From the NCBI GenBank assembly GCA_029940235.1, contig JAOZRI010000010.1:5346-19767 (forward strand): a stretch of 14,422 bases of DNA, in the 5' to 3' direction. The notes under the pieces were generated by a model that was not told the origin of the DNA, did not search any database, and was given only the letters and a program-made list of their open reading frames with translations. The stretch comes from Desulfobacula sp. Lineage in GTDB: Bacteria; Desulfobacterota; Desulfobacteria; Desulfobacterales; Desulfobacteraceae. Of the stretch, positions 1 to 7,089 are shown piece by piece (positions within the stretch are counted from its first letter, which is position 1; each line of letters opens with the position of its first letter). The position numbers were made by a program, and so were the translations under genes.

Positions 1-48
1 CAGATTGTTCTGGCAAAACTTTCATATAAAAATTTTTAGGAGAAAAAA

Positions 49-1185
49 ATGAAAAAAAGAGTTATTTCAATTATGGCAATAGGATTTATTATAGTTCCAT
101 TTTTGTTTGGAACTGTTTGTGCTAAAACCTTAAAAATAGGTTCCATGAGCCCTTTAACAGGCCCCTACGCATCCGATGGCACAGATATTAAAAATGGTGT
201 TAGAACTGCCATCCAGGTATTTGAAGAAGCTGGTGGGATGCCGGGCTATGATAAGATTGAATTTTTCCCCCAGGATACAGCCTGTGATCCCAGACAAGCT
301 GTTGCCGCGGCCAATAAGTTGCTCAATCTTGAAGTTGTCGGCGTTGTTGGCGCCTATTGCTCTTCTTCAACAATCCCCGCATCTGAGGTACTGGATGAGG
401 AAAGCATTCCCATGATTACACCTGCCTCTACCCATCAGGATGTAACGGACCGTGGTCTTAAATATATGTTCAGAATGTGCGGAAGAGATGATGACCAGGC
501 TCCGGCAGCCGCCAAGTTTATCAAAGAATCTCTGGGGGCCAAAACCATTTTTCTCGTGGATGACAAAACTACCTATTCCCAGGGTCTTGCAGACGGTGTT
601 GAAGCAGCATGTAAAAAACTTGGAATAAAAGTGCTGGGTCATGAGCATGTCAACCAGGGTGACAAGGATTTTTCAGCCATCTTAACCATGGCAAAACTGA
701 AAAACGCCGATGTTTTCTACATGTCTCTCCAGGGCTTTTCTCCTGCTTCCATGATGACGCTCCAGGCAAAACGCCTGGGCCTGAAATCCCAGATCGTTAC
801 CCAGGATGCCGTGTTCCAGCCTAGATTCATGGAGGTTGCAAAAGATGCAGCAGAAGGTGTTTACCTGACCTATGGATTTACAGATCCTTCTACACCTGAA
901 TACAAAGCATTTGAAGAAAAATATGTCCCCCAATATGGTGCGATTGCAGCTTATGCAACCTATGCATTTGATGGTGCTACTTCTCTTTTAAAAGCGATTA
1001 AGGCCGCCGGATCTACAGATCCTGCTAAAATCAAGGCTGAGCTCATGAAACTGGATTACCAGGGTGTTGCAAAACGGATCAAGTTTGCAGCCAATGGAGA
1101 CTCAGGGTCTTCTTATATTGCTTTTAAAGTTGTTGACGGTAAATTTGTCCCGTATTGGGAACCTGAGAACGGTCTGATCAAGTAA
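49..1185 (+). CDS. livJ: Branched-chain amino acid ABC transporter, periplasmic substrate-binding protein
   Basis: This is a periplasmic binding protein of the Leu/Ile/Val family (Peripla_BP_6 type). It would capture branched-chain or related amino acids and deliver them to the LivHM permease encoded next door. The 378-residue product begins with a Sec signal peptide: KKR, then a hydrophobic stretch to about residue 22, with probable cleavage after Val-Cys-Ala at residue 25. The mature start, KTLKIGSMSPLTGPYASDG, is typical of the family, as are the CSSSTIPAS segment near residue 104 and the MITPAST segment near 122. Cys24 is not in a good lipobox, since Val precedes it, so a soluble protein is more likely than a lipoprotein. 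The start is supported by AGGAG about 8 bases upstream. Whether it corresponds to LivJ or LivK, and the exact ligand, cannot be read from sequence; amide or aromatic amino acids remain possible. Confidence 0.93.
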   Translation: MKKRVISIMAIGFIIVPFLFGTVCAKTLKIGSMSPLTGPYASDGTDIKNGVRTAIQVFEEAGGMPGYDKIEFFPQDTACDPRQAVAAANKLLNLEVVGVVGAYCSSSTIPASEVLDEESIPMITPASTHQDVTDRGLKYMFRMCGRDDDQAPAAAKFIKESLGAKTIFLVDDKTTYSQGLADGVEAACKKLGIKVLGHEHVNQGDKDFSAILTMAKLKNADVFYMSLQGFSPASMMTLQAKRLGLKSQIVTQDAVFQPRFMEVAKDAAEGVYLTYGFTDPSTPEYKAFEEKYVPQYGAIAAYATYAFDGATSLLKAIKAAGSTDPAKIKAELMKLDYQGVAKRIKFAANGDSGSSYIAFKVVDGKFVPYWEPENGLIK

Positions 1186-1198
1186 TCCTGTAAGACGT

Positions 1199-1239
1199 GA
1201 TGCGGCCGGCATTGTATCCCGGTCGCATCTTTATTGTTT
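1199..1239 (+). terminator. Intercistronic hairpin with T-rich tract between livJ and livH
   Basis: GATGCGGCCGG (1199-1209) pairs with CCGGTCGCATC (1219-1229) over 11 bp with one G-U pair and a 9-base loop, followed directly by TTTATTGTTT. This has the form of an intrinsic terminator. It lies between the binding-protein gene and the permease genes, so partial termination or 3'-end protection would give more binding protein than membrane components, a known arrangement in ABC importer operons. The structure is seen directly; the role is inferred. Confidence 0.7.
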
Positions 1240-1268
1240 ACTCCAAGAAGTAAAGAAAATTAAATAAA

Positions 1269-2180
1269 ATGGAATATTTTATTCAGCAGTTGATAAACGG
1301 TATAACCCTTGGCGGGATGTATGCATTGATCGCTTTGGGGTATACCATGGTATACGGTGTGATCCAGCTCATCAACTTTGCCCATGGCGAATTTTTTGCC
1401 GCCGGCGGATATGTGGGCGCCATTGCCCTGGGGTATTTTTCCGGCCTTGGATACATGGAAACCCACCCGGTGATCTGTCTGACAGCCTCCTTTGCAATGG
1501 CCATGGCCTATTGTGCTTACCTGGCTGTCGGGGTTGAAAAAATAGCATATAAACCCCTGCGAAAAGAGTCCAGGCTGGCAGCGCTATTGTCTGCCCTTGG
1601 TATGTCTATTTTTCTTTCCAATGGTTTGATGCTCACCCAGGGGGTTTATGATGCAGTTTATCCCAGTGAACTCTTTCAGGGAAGATTCGATTTCGGCATG
1701 GTAACCATATCCTATCTCCAGATCATGATCGTTTCCCTGACCGCCTGCCTGCTGGTGGGCCTCAACCTGCTGGTCTTTAAAACCAAGGTGGGAATGGCCA
1801 TGCGGGCCACGGCCCAGGACAAGACCATGTCAGCATTGGTGGCCATCGGCAGTAACAAGATCATCTCCCTGACCTTTGCCATTGGTGCGGGACTTGCCTG
1901 TGCCGCCGGCATCATGTATGGCCTTTACTACGGGTCTGTGCGGTATGACATGGGATTTGTTCCGGGTATCAAGGCCTTTGCAGCGGCCGTTCTGGGTGGG
2001 ATCGGAAATATTACCGGTGCCATGCTGGGTGGTTTGATCATCGGAATGGTGGAAATATTCGGTGCCGGCTATATCTCGGGCGAGTACAAAGATGTGTTTG
2101 CGTTCATTATTTTGATCGCAGTCCTCTATTTTAAACCAAATGGAATTATGGGCGAGAATATCGATGATACAAGAGTTTAA
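1269..2180 (+). CDS. livH: Branched-chain amino acid ABC transporter permease LivH
   Basis: Inner-membrane permease, one of the two transmembrane subunits of the Leu/Ile/Val importer. The 303-residue protein is almost entirely hydrophobic helices. It opens with the family-typical IQQLINGITLGGMYALIALGYTMVYGVIQLINFAHGE. Near residues 176-195 it has the KVGMAMRATAQDKTMSALVAIG loop and near 236-255 the AAAVLGGIGNITGAMLGGLIIG segment, the regions expected to contact the ATPase. Length matches the family, usually about 300. The ribosome site is weak (AAGAAG/AAAG purines upstream). It follows livJ after 83 bp holding a terminator-like hairpin, and its 3' end overlaps the start of livM, so the two are probably translationally coupled. 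Its base composition is richer in G+C than livF and the genes further right. Confidence 0.94.
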   Translation: MEYFIQQLINGITLGGMYALIALGYTMVYGVIQLINFAHGEFFAAGGYVGAIALGYFSGLGYMETHPVICLTASFAMAMAYCAYLAVGVEKIAYKPLRKESRLAALLSALGMSIFLSNGLMLTQGVYDAVYPSELFQGRFDFGMVTISYLQIMIVSLTACLLVGLNLLVFKTKVGMAMRATAQDKTMSALVAIGSNKIISLTFAIGAGLACAAGIMYGLYYGSVRYDMGFVPGIKAFAAAVLGGIGNITGAMLGGLIIGMVEIFGAGYISGEYKDVFAFIILIAVLYFKPNGIMGENIDDTRV

Positions 2181-3390
2181 AAAAGTATGGAAACCATATG
2201 CCATCGGAATGATCTGGCTTTTAGGGCTGCTCTGGCCCCTTTTGGGCATTCACCCCGACGGTACCCTGACCTTTCAGAAAACCATAACCGTCTGGGGTTA
2301 TATTCTGGCAGGTTCTTTTGTCTGCCTCATGATATATATACTAAAGGGCAGTGATTCCTTAAAATTTATTGCAAATCCTATATCCCGGGTTACGGGTAAT
2401 ATCAGGGCCGCTTCAACAGCGCTTCCCACCTGGGTATGGCTTGTTGCCATTTTGGTGTTTGCATTGATCTACCCCCAGTTCGCAGGGCGATATGGTACGG
2501 ATGTGGCGATCAGTGTCCTGCTCTATATCTGCCTGGGTCTGGGCCTCAACGTAGTGGTGGGCCTGGCCGGCATGCTGGATCTGGGATATATTGCATTTTA
2601 CGGTGTGGGTGCCTATACCTATGCTATTTTAAACAGCGTTTACGGCCTGGGTTTCTGGGTTTGTCTACCGCTTGCCGCTTTGTTTGCCTGTATCGCCGGC
2701 TGTATTGTGGGGTATCCAACCCTTCGCATGAGGGGAGATTACCTGGCCATTGTTACCCTGGGATTCGGAGAAATCATCCGGATCATTCTCAACAACTGGA
2801 TGGAACTGACCAATGGTCCCAACGGCATTCTCGGAATCAAACCCATTGGTATTTTTTGGCCGGTATTTGAAAATGGATTTACCTTTGAGCATTTCTGGAT
2901 GAAAAAACTCCAGCTGTTTTACTATTTTGCACTGGCCCTGGCTATTGTGGCGGCCATCGCGGTTCATCGGTTGAATTTTTCACGGGTAGGCCGGGCTTGG
3001 GAATCCATCAGAGAAGACGAGACGGCAGCTGAACTCATGGGAGTGAATACCTTTATCTACAAGCTGTTGGCCTATGCCACGGGTGCGGCGTTTGCAGGCC
3101 TTGCCGGTGCATTCTTTGCTGCACGGATGAGATTTGTAAGTCCTGAAAGTTTTACCTTCCTTGAGTCTGCCATGGTATTGTGTATGGTCGTTCTGGGCGG
3201 TATGGGGTCCATTCCCGGCATTATCCTGGGAGTTATTGCCTTGATTGCCTTGCCCGAGGTGTTCCGTGAGTTTGAATCCTATCGCATGCTGATCTTTGGT
3301 GCCACTATGGTTATCATGATGCTGTTCAGACCTGAAGGTTTAATACCGGCTAAACGAATGGGCACCAGATCTGAAGAGAAGGAAGGGTAA
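2164..3390 (+). CDS. livM: Branched-chain amino acid ABC transporter permease LivM
   Basis: Second inner-membrane permease subunit, partner of LivH. Family signatures include GLAGMLDLGYIAFYGVGAYTYA, the stretch MRGDYLAIVTLGFGEIIRIILNN that leads into NGPNGI, and a C-terminal GAAFAGLAGAFFAARMRFVSPESF segment running into VLGGMGSIPG. An N-terminal region of about 90 residues precedes the conserved core, as in longer LivM proteins. I chose ATG 2164 (408 residues), which has a GGGCGAG-like purine run about 7 bases upstream. An in-frame ATG at 2140 would add 8 residues but shows no ribosome site. From 2164 the gene overlaps livH by 17 bp. It ends only 6 bp before livF, where livG would normally sit. 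It is noticeably G+C-rich: one 60-base line I counted (2521-2580) has 37 G/C. Confidence 0.93.
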   Translation: MIQEFKKVWKPYAIGMIWLLGLLWPLLGIHPDGTLTFQKTITVWGYILAGSFVCLMIYILKGSDSLKFIANPISRVTGNIRAASTALPTWVWLVAILVFALIYPQFAGRYGTDVAISVLLYICLGLGLNVVVGLAGMLDLGYIAFYGVGAYTYAILNSVYGLGFWVCLPLAALFACIAGCIVGYPTLRMRGDYLAIVTLGFGEIIRIILNNWMELTNGPNGILGIKPIGIFWPVFENGFTFEHFWMKKLQLFYYFALALAIVAAIAVHRLNFSRVGRAWESIREDETAAELMGVNTFIYKLLAYATGAAFAGLAGAFFAARMRFVSPESFTFLESAMVLCMVVLGGMGSIPGIILGVIALIALPEVFREFESYRMLIFGATMVIMMLFRPEGLIPAKRMGTRSEEKEG

Positions 3391-3396
3391 ATAAAC

Positions 3397-4119
3397 ATGA
3401 CTGTACAACCAATGCTTGAATTAAAAGATGTTCACTCTGGATATGGATCAATTAAAGCACTGAAAGGTGTTTCACTCAAGGTCATGCCAGGAGAAATTGT
3501 AGCTATTATTGGTGCCAATGGTGCTGGAAAATCCACAACCCTTATGACTATCTGTGGAATTGTAAAGGCAGAACAGGGACAAATTTATTACGAAGGAAAA
3601 CTGATAAACAAAGTATCACCGGAAAAACTGCCCACCATGGGTCTTTGCCAGGTGCCTGAAGGGCGAAGAATTTTTCCAAGACTCTCTGTGGAAGAGAACC
3701 TTATTCTCGGTGCCTTTCACAGAAAAAATCAAGACCAGATTGACAAAGATATGGAATATTCCTATGAACTTTTTCCCATTCTCGGTGAAAGAAAAAAACA
3801 GCAGGGGGGGACTCTTTCGGGCGGTGAGCAGCAGATGCTTGCCATAGCACGGGCATTAATGACCAAACCAAGACTCCTGCTTCTTGATGAACCATCCCTG
3901 GGGCTTGCTCCCATAATTGTGCAGCAGATATTTGATATTATTGCCAAAATCAATAAAGAAGAAGGCACCACCATTCTTCTGGTTGAACAAAATGCCAACC
4001 TGGCACTCCAGGCAGCTTCAAGGGGTTATGTAGTTGAAACAGGGGAAATTACCCTTGAAGATGAATCCCAGGCTTTATTAAATAACCCTAAAATCAGAGA
4101 AGCCTATCTTGGCGAGTAG
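3397..4119 (+). CDS. livF: Branched-chain amino acid ABC transporter ATP-binding protein LivF
   Basis: Cytoplasmic ATPase of the Leu/Ile/Val importer, 240 residues. Visible motifs are Walker A GANGAGKST (39-47), Q-loop Gln85 followed by VPEGRRIFPRLSVEENL (a LivF hallmark), signature LSGGEQQ (140-146) and Walker B LLLLDEP (160-166). The switch-histidine position reads LLVEQNANLAL, with Gln-Asn instead of His, which is usual for LivF; its LivG partner normally supplies the His. The ending REAYLGE is also LivF-like. The start at 3397 has GGAAGG upstream. It sits 6 bp after livM with no livG between. Its composition is clearly more AT-rich than livM (counted lines of 18, 21 and 21 G/C per 60). 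It converges on the helicase gene with 17 bp between stops. Confidence 0.95.
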   Translation: MTVQPMLELKDVHSGYGSIKALKGVSLKVMPGEIVAIIGANGAGKSTTLMTICGIVKAEQGQIYYEGKLINKVSPEKLPTMGLCQVPEGRRIFPRLSVEENLILGAFHRKNQDQIDKDMEYSYELFPILGERKKQQGGTLSGGEQQMLAIARALMTKPRLLLLDEPSLGLAPIIVQQIFDIIAKINKEEGTTILLVEQNANLALQAASRGYVVETGEITLEDESQALLNNPKIREAYLGE

Positions 4120-4158
4120 GCCTGCCGAGAGAAACCTTATCTTTTTTTACTTTTTTTC
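4108..4158 (+). terminator. Possible liv operon terminator in the livF-helicase convergent junction
   Basis: CTTGGC (4108-4113) can pair with GCCGAG (4124-4129), with one G-U pair and a 10-base loop. Long T runs start at 4142, which are the complement of the lysine codons at the end of the helicase gene. The stem overlaps the livF stop codon and is short, and the gap to the T run is longer than in a classic intrinsic terminator, so this is tentative. Confidence 0.3.
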
Positions 4159-5375
4159 TTTTTTTTCTTTTCCCAATCTTCGTTCTCATGTATTAGATCC
4201 ATGACACTCTGGGTTTTATTGGAAAAAGCCATGGTATGGGCATGCTCTTTTTTGGTAATAGAAATTGTTTCAATCTTTTTATTTAAAAATAGCTCAATAT
4301 CCTGAAGGTGTTCTCTCTCTTCTTTGCTGCAAAAAGAGATGGCAATACCTTTATTAACCCCTCTTCCTGTTCTTCCCACCCTGTGGACATAATTTTCCTT
4401 CTTTTCAGGAAGATCATAATTAATAACATAATGTACATCCGGGATATCAATACCCCTTGCACTGATATCTGTTGCAATCATGATGTTGATCTTCCCGATC
4501 TTAAACTGATTCATCACTTTTGCTCTTGATGTTTGATCTTTGTCTCCATGGAGAGTTGCCGCATTAATTCCACCCCTTTCAAGCGCTTTTATCACCCGCT
4601 CAGCCCTGACCCTGGTTCTGACAAAAACAATTATCTTAGATTCTGGATGATCCTTTATAAATCTTCGTAAGAAAAAACGTTTATCATCCATCTCAACAAA
4701 CATGACAAAATGAGTGACATTTTTAGATACTGGATCATCAGGAGAAATCTGAATTCGAATAGCAGAGGATTTAACCTGGGAAAAAGCAAGTTTTTTAATT
4801 GTTTTATTAATGGTGGCTGAAAAAAACAGGGTTTGATGTTTTCTGATCAGTTTTTTCTTTATTGCTTTAATATCATTGATAAATCCAAGATCAAGCATCT
4901 GATCTGCCTCATCAAGGACAAAGGTATCAACATGTTTCACACTTATTACCTTCTGACTGATGAGATCAAACATCCGTCCCGGGGTTGCAATAAGTACATC
5001 AATACCGTCTTTCAGCTTTTTGATCTGGGGATCCTGGTCAACTCCTCCGTACACTGCAAAGGCTTTTACCTTGGTATGTTTTGAAAAATCATTAAAAACA
5101 CTTCCTATTTGTGATGCCAATTCTCTTGTGGGAACCATAATAATACATTTAATTCCCCATGATCGTTTTGAACTTTTTATTCTTTGAATTTTATCAATTA
5201 TGGGAATGGCAAATGCTGCTGTCTTTCCTGTACCTGTCTGGGCAATGGCAAGCACATCTTCGCCCTTCATGATGGAAGGGATGGCTTTATACTGGATATC
5301 TGTAGGTCGCTTAAACCCGAACCCTGACAAATTTCGCTTTATCTGATCTGCAATGTGATACTTTTCAAATTTCAT
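4137..5375 (-). CDS. DEAD-box ATP-dependent RNA helicase
   Basis: ATP-dependent RNA helicase of the DEAD-box family (RhlE/SrmB-like), expected to unwind short RNA duplexes in ribosome assembly, mRNA turnover or cold adaptation. The 412-residue protein has every motif in order: Q motif GFKRPTDIQ (20-28), motif I AQTGTGKT (45-52), Ia PTRELA (82-87), Ib TPGR (131-134), II DEAD (155-158), III SAT (186-188), V ATDISARGIDIP (301-312) and VI HRVGRTGR (331-338). After the two RecA-like domains there is only a short basic tail, ending in a run of lysines (404-412) that probably binds RNA. There is no DbpA or CsdA-type RNA-binding domain. The start has AGGA about 7 bases upstream. It is divergent from the MFS gene and convergent with livF. 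The exact subfamily is not resolved. Confidence 0.93.
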   Translation of the reverse strand: MKFEKYHIADQIKRNLSGFGFKRPTDIQYKAIPSIMKGEDVLAIAQTGTGKTAAFAIPIIDKIQRIKSSKRSWGIKCIIMVPTRELASQIGSVFNDFSKHTKVKAFAVYGGVDQDPQIKKLKDGIDVLIATPGRMFDLISQKVISVKHVDTFVLDEADQMLDLGFINDIKAIKKKLIRKHQTLFFSATINKTIKKLAFSQVKSSAIRIQISPDDPVSKNVTHFVMFVEMDDKRFFLRRFIKDHPESKIIVFVRTRVRAERVIKALERGGINAATLHGDKDQTSRAKVMNQFKIGKINIMIATDISARGIDIPDVHYVINYDLPEKKENYVHRVGRTGRGVNKGIAISFCSKEEREHLQDIELFLNKKIETISITKKEHAHTMAFSNKTQSVMDLIHENEDWEKKKKKKSKKR

Positions 5376-5501
5376 GAAAATCCTACTGTGATTATAATTA
5401 AAGCCTTAAAATACTGGGAAATTACATAAAAGGCAATAAGCATATTTTAAAAATATTCATCTACAGTCTTTCTAAAAAAATTGTTAAATCTGCAACCATA
5501 C

Positions 5502-5527
5502 ATACCAAAATGTCAATAAATTGGTAT
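5502..5527. promoter_or_regulatory. Dyad in the helicase-MFS divergent region, possible operator
   Basis: ATACCAA (5502-5508) and TTGGTAT (5521-5527) form a perfect 7-bp inverted repeat with a 12-base AT-rich spacer. It lies in the roughly 0.2-kb gap between divergent genes, about 25 bp upstream of the possible -35 box of the MFS gene, a reasonable place for a regulator site. The rest of the gap is AT-rich and holds a smaller AT-only palindrome near 5442-5456 (ATATTTT, A, AAAATAT). No regulator gene is adjacent, so function is a guess. Confidence 0.25.
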
Positions 5528-5552
5528 CTGCATTACTTTTTTCATTCTTTTA

Positions 5553-5581
5553 TTGATCAAATTTCAACAGTGGTATATAAA
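5553..5581 (+). promoter_or_regulatory. Possible sigma-70-type promoter for the MFS gene
   Basis: TTGATC (5553-5558), a 17-bp spacer and TATAAA (5576-5581) resemble a sigma-70 promoter. Transcription would then start near 5588, right at the first possible ATG (5589). Either the message is leaderless or the true start is a later codon such as 5643. This is sequence resemblance only, in an AT-rich region where chance matches are common. Confidence 0.35.
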
Positions 5582-5588
5582 ACTTTGA

Positions 5589-6908
5589 ATGATTTACAAG
5601 AATGGTAATATTAGCAGAAATAACAAACACCATCAGCCCCCTATGTCTTTAGCATGGTTTATCTGGGGGCTTGGAGCCCTGTTTTATCTTATCGGATTTT
5701 TCCAGCGGGTGGCTCCGGCAGTTATGACCCAGGAATTAATGCAGGATTTTCAAATTTCTGCTTCAGGTCTGGGTAATTTATCTGCCTTCTATTTTTATTC
5801 CTATGTTGCTATGCAAATCCCCACAGGAATTCTGGCAGACACTCTGGGCCCCAGAAAACTTTTAACTGGAGGATGCATTGTCGCAGGAATCGGAACCCTT
5901 ATATTTTCAATTTCACCTGGATTTATTGGAGCAGGTATTGGACGGTTTCTTATTGGTGGCTCAGTAGCTGTTGCTTTTGTAGGCCTGTTAAAATTGTCTT
6001 CCTCATGGTTTCCTAAAAAATTTCATGCTTTTGTTGCGGGCAATGCATTATCCATTGGATTGATAGGAGCTGTAAGTGCAGGCCCTCCTTTAAGATTGCT
6101 CATGGATATCTTCAACTGGAGAAGTGTTATTTTTGTAAGTGGGATAATAACCCTTGTACTGGGAGGGCTGATCTGGCTAATTGTCCGGGACTCTCCCCAA
6201 GAAAAGGGGTATTCTGGATTTACAGACAGTATCACTCAGTCTAACGCATTATCTTTTAAAGAAATCTGGAATAATATTTTCAAGGTACTCAAATACCGGA
6301 ACACCTTGTTATTGTTTATCATTCCCGGTGGAATTGTGGGATGTATCCTGACGTTTTCAGGGCTTTGGGGTGTGCCCTACCTTGTCTCTCACCATCACTT
6401 GACTCCAACCAAAGCAGCTTCGCTAACATCCTGCCTGCTGATAGGCTGGGCCATGGGAGGGCCCTTTTTCGGATGGTTTTCAGACCGATTAGGAAAGCGA
6501 AAATCCATTTATATTGCAAGTGCCCTGGCCTTAACCCTTGGATGGTCATTCATACTTTTTATGGAGACTCTTTCTTTCTATCCCTTGGTTGTACTGCTTT
6601 GGACTACTGGATTTTTTTCCGGATGTATGATTATAAGCTTTGCCTTTGCCATGGAATCTGTCCCACGGTCTTTGTCTGGAACGGTTTCAGGTCTGACCAA
6701 TATGGGTGTAATGATGGGACCAATGCTGCTCCAGCCTGTTGTTGGTAAAATCCTGGATTTTAACTGGACAGGTGAAATGATCGACAAAACAAGATTCTAC
6801 TCCCTTGAGGCATACGAATACGGATTTATTCCAATGATAGGGTGGGTTGTTTTATCAACAATAATCCTGTTTTTTACTAAAGAGACCTATTGTCATGGCA
6901 TGGAATAA
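5589..6908 (+). CDS. Major facilitator superfamily transporter
   Basis: Twelve-helix inner-membrane secondary transporter of the major facilitator superfamily, up to 439 residues. The first cytoplasmic loop has motif A, GILADTLGPRKLL (80-92), and the second half repeats it as GWFSDRLGKRKSIYIA, the usual internal duplication. The N-terminal FFQRVAPAVMTQELMQDFQIS resembles metabolite and sugar-acid:proton symporters, but the substrate cannot be assigned. The start is uncertain. ATG 5589 adds a polar 18-residue leader and lies at a predicted transcription start; ATG 5643 begins just before the first helix, MSLAWFIWGLGALFYLIGFF. Neither has a visible ribosome site. It is divergent from the helicase, and trxA follows after about 180 bp with its own promoter, so it is probably a single-gene unit. 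Confidence 0.88.
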   Translation: MIYKNGNISRNNKHHQPPMSLAWFIWGLGALFYLIGFFQRVAPAVMTQELMQDFQISASGLGNLSAFYFYSYVAMQIPTGILADTLGPRKLLTGGCIVAGIGTLIFSISPGFIGAGIGRFLIGGSVAVAFVGLLKLSSSWFPKKFHAFVAGNALSIGLIGAVSAGPPLRLLMDIFNWRSVIFVSGIITLVLGGLIWLIVRDSPQEKGYSGFTDSITQSNALSFKEIWNNIFKVLKYRNTLLLFIIPGGIVGCILTFSGLWGVPYLVSHHHLTPTKAASLTSCLLIGWAMGGPFFGWFSDRLGKRKSIYIASALALTLGWSFILFMETLSFYPLVVLLWTTGFFSGCMIISFAFAMESVPRSLSGTVSGLTNMGVMMGPMLLQPVVGKILDFNWTGEMIDKTRFYSLEAYEYGFIPMIGWVVLSTIILFFTKETYCHGME

Positions 6909-6936
6909 GTATATAGCTGGATGATTTTCCATCTAT

Positions 6937-6976
6937 TGCCCAAGGTCAGAAATTGGGCAGCAAGACCTGAATTTCT
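6937..6976 (+). terminator. Hairpin cluster downstream of the MFS gene
   Basis: TGCCCAA (6937-6943) and TTGGGCA (6953-6959) form a perfect 7-bp stem with a 9-base loop, 28 bp after the MFS stop codon. Two overlapping alternatives exist: AGGTC (6943-6947) with GACCT (6964-6968), and AGAAATT (6948-6954) with AATTTCT (6970-6976). No strong T run follows, so this is at best a weak or factor-assisted terminator or a 3'-end stabilising structure. Confidence 0.35.
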
Positions 6977-7012
6977 AATAATGAAATAATAGGCAAATAT
7001 CCACCTAAATAT

Positions 7013-7041
7013 TTGACAATTAATGTATAAGAACATATATT
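7013..7041 (+). promoter_or_regulatory. Strong sigma-70-type promoter for trxA-trxB-bamD
   Basis: A perfect TTGACA -35 box (7013-7018), an exact 17-bp spacer and TATATT as -10 box (7036-7041) give a near-consensus promoter, with a start expected near 7048. That leaves a leader of about 40 bases before the trxA ribosome site AGGAAGG (7078-7084). It is the clearest promoter in the window and marks trxA as the first gene of a transcription unit. Confidence 0.7.
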
Positions 7042-7089
7042 TGCAGAAAATTAATTAATTATAAACGTAAAAATTTCAGGAAGGTTATT

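Noticed and set aside
1..48. Possible end of an upstream gene: one frame is open from base 1 to a TAG at 37-39.
   Set aside because: Only 12 codons are visible and they match no known LivG or other ending, so a gene cannot be supported.
2436..2870. A 144-residue + strand frame inside livM.
   Set aside because: It is an out-of-frame shadow of livM, rich in Arg, Cys and Gly as expected from a shifted G+C-rich membrane-protein gene.
4137..4180. Possible frameshift in the lysine-coding homopolymer-like run at the helicase 3' end.
   Set aside because: The tail length and basic character are normal for small DEAD-box helicases and the frame ends cleanly, so there is no positive sign of an error.
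5376..5400. TATAAT on the - strand (5391-5396) as a -10 box for the helicase gene.
   Set aside because: No acceptable -35 box lies at the right distance, and the implied leader would start at the ribosome site, so the match is probably chance in AT-rich DNA.
6341..6748. A 135-residue + strand frame inside the MFS gene.
   Set aside because: It is an out-of-frame shadow. The MFS frame continues uninterrupted with proper helices and a second motif A across the same region.
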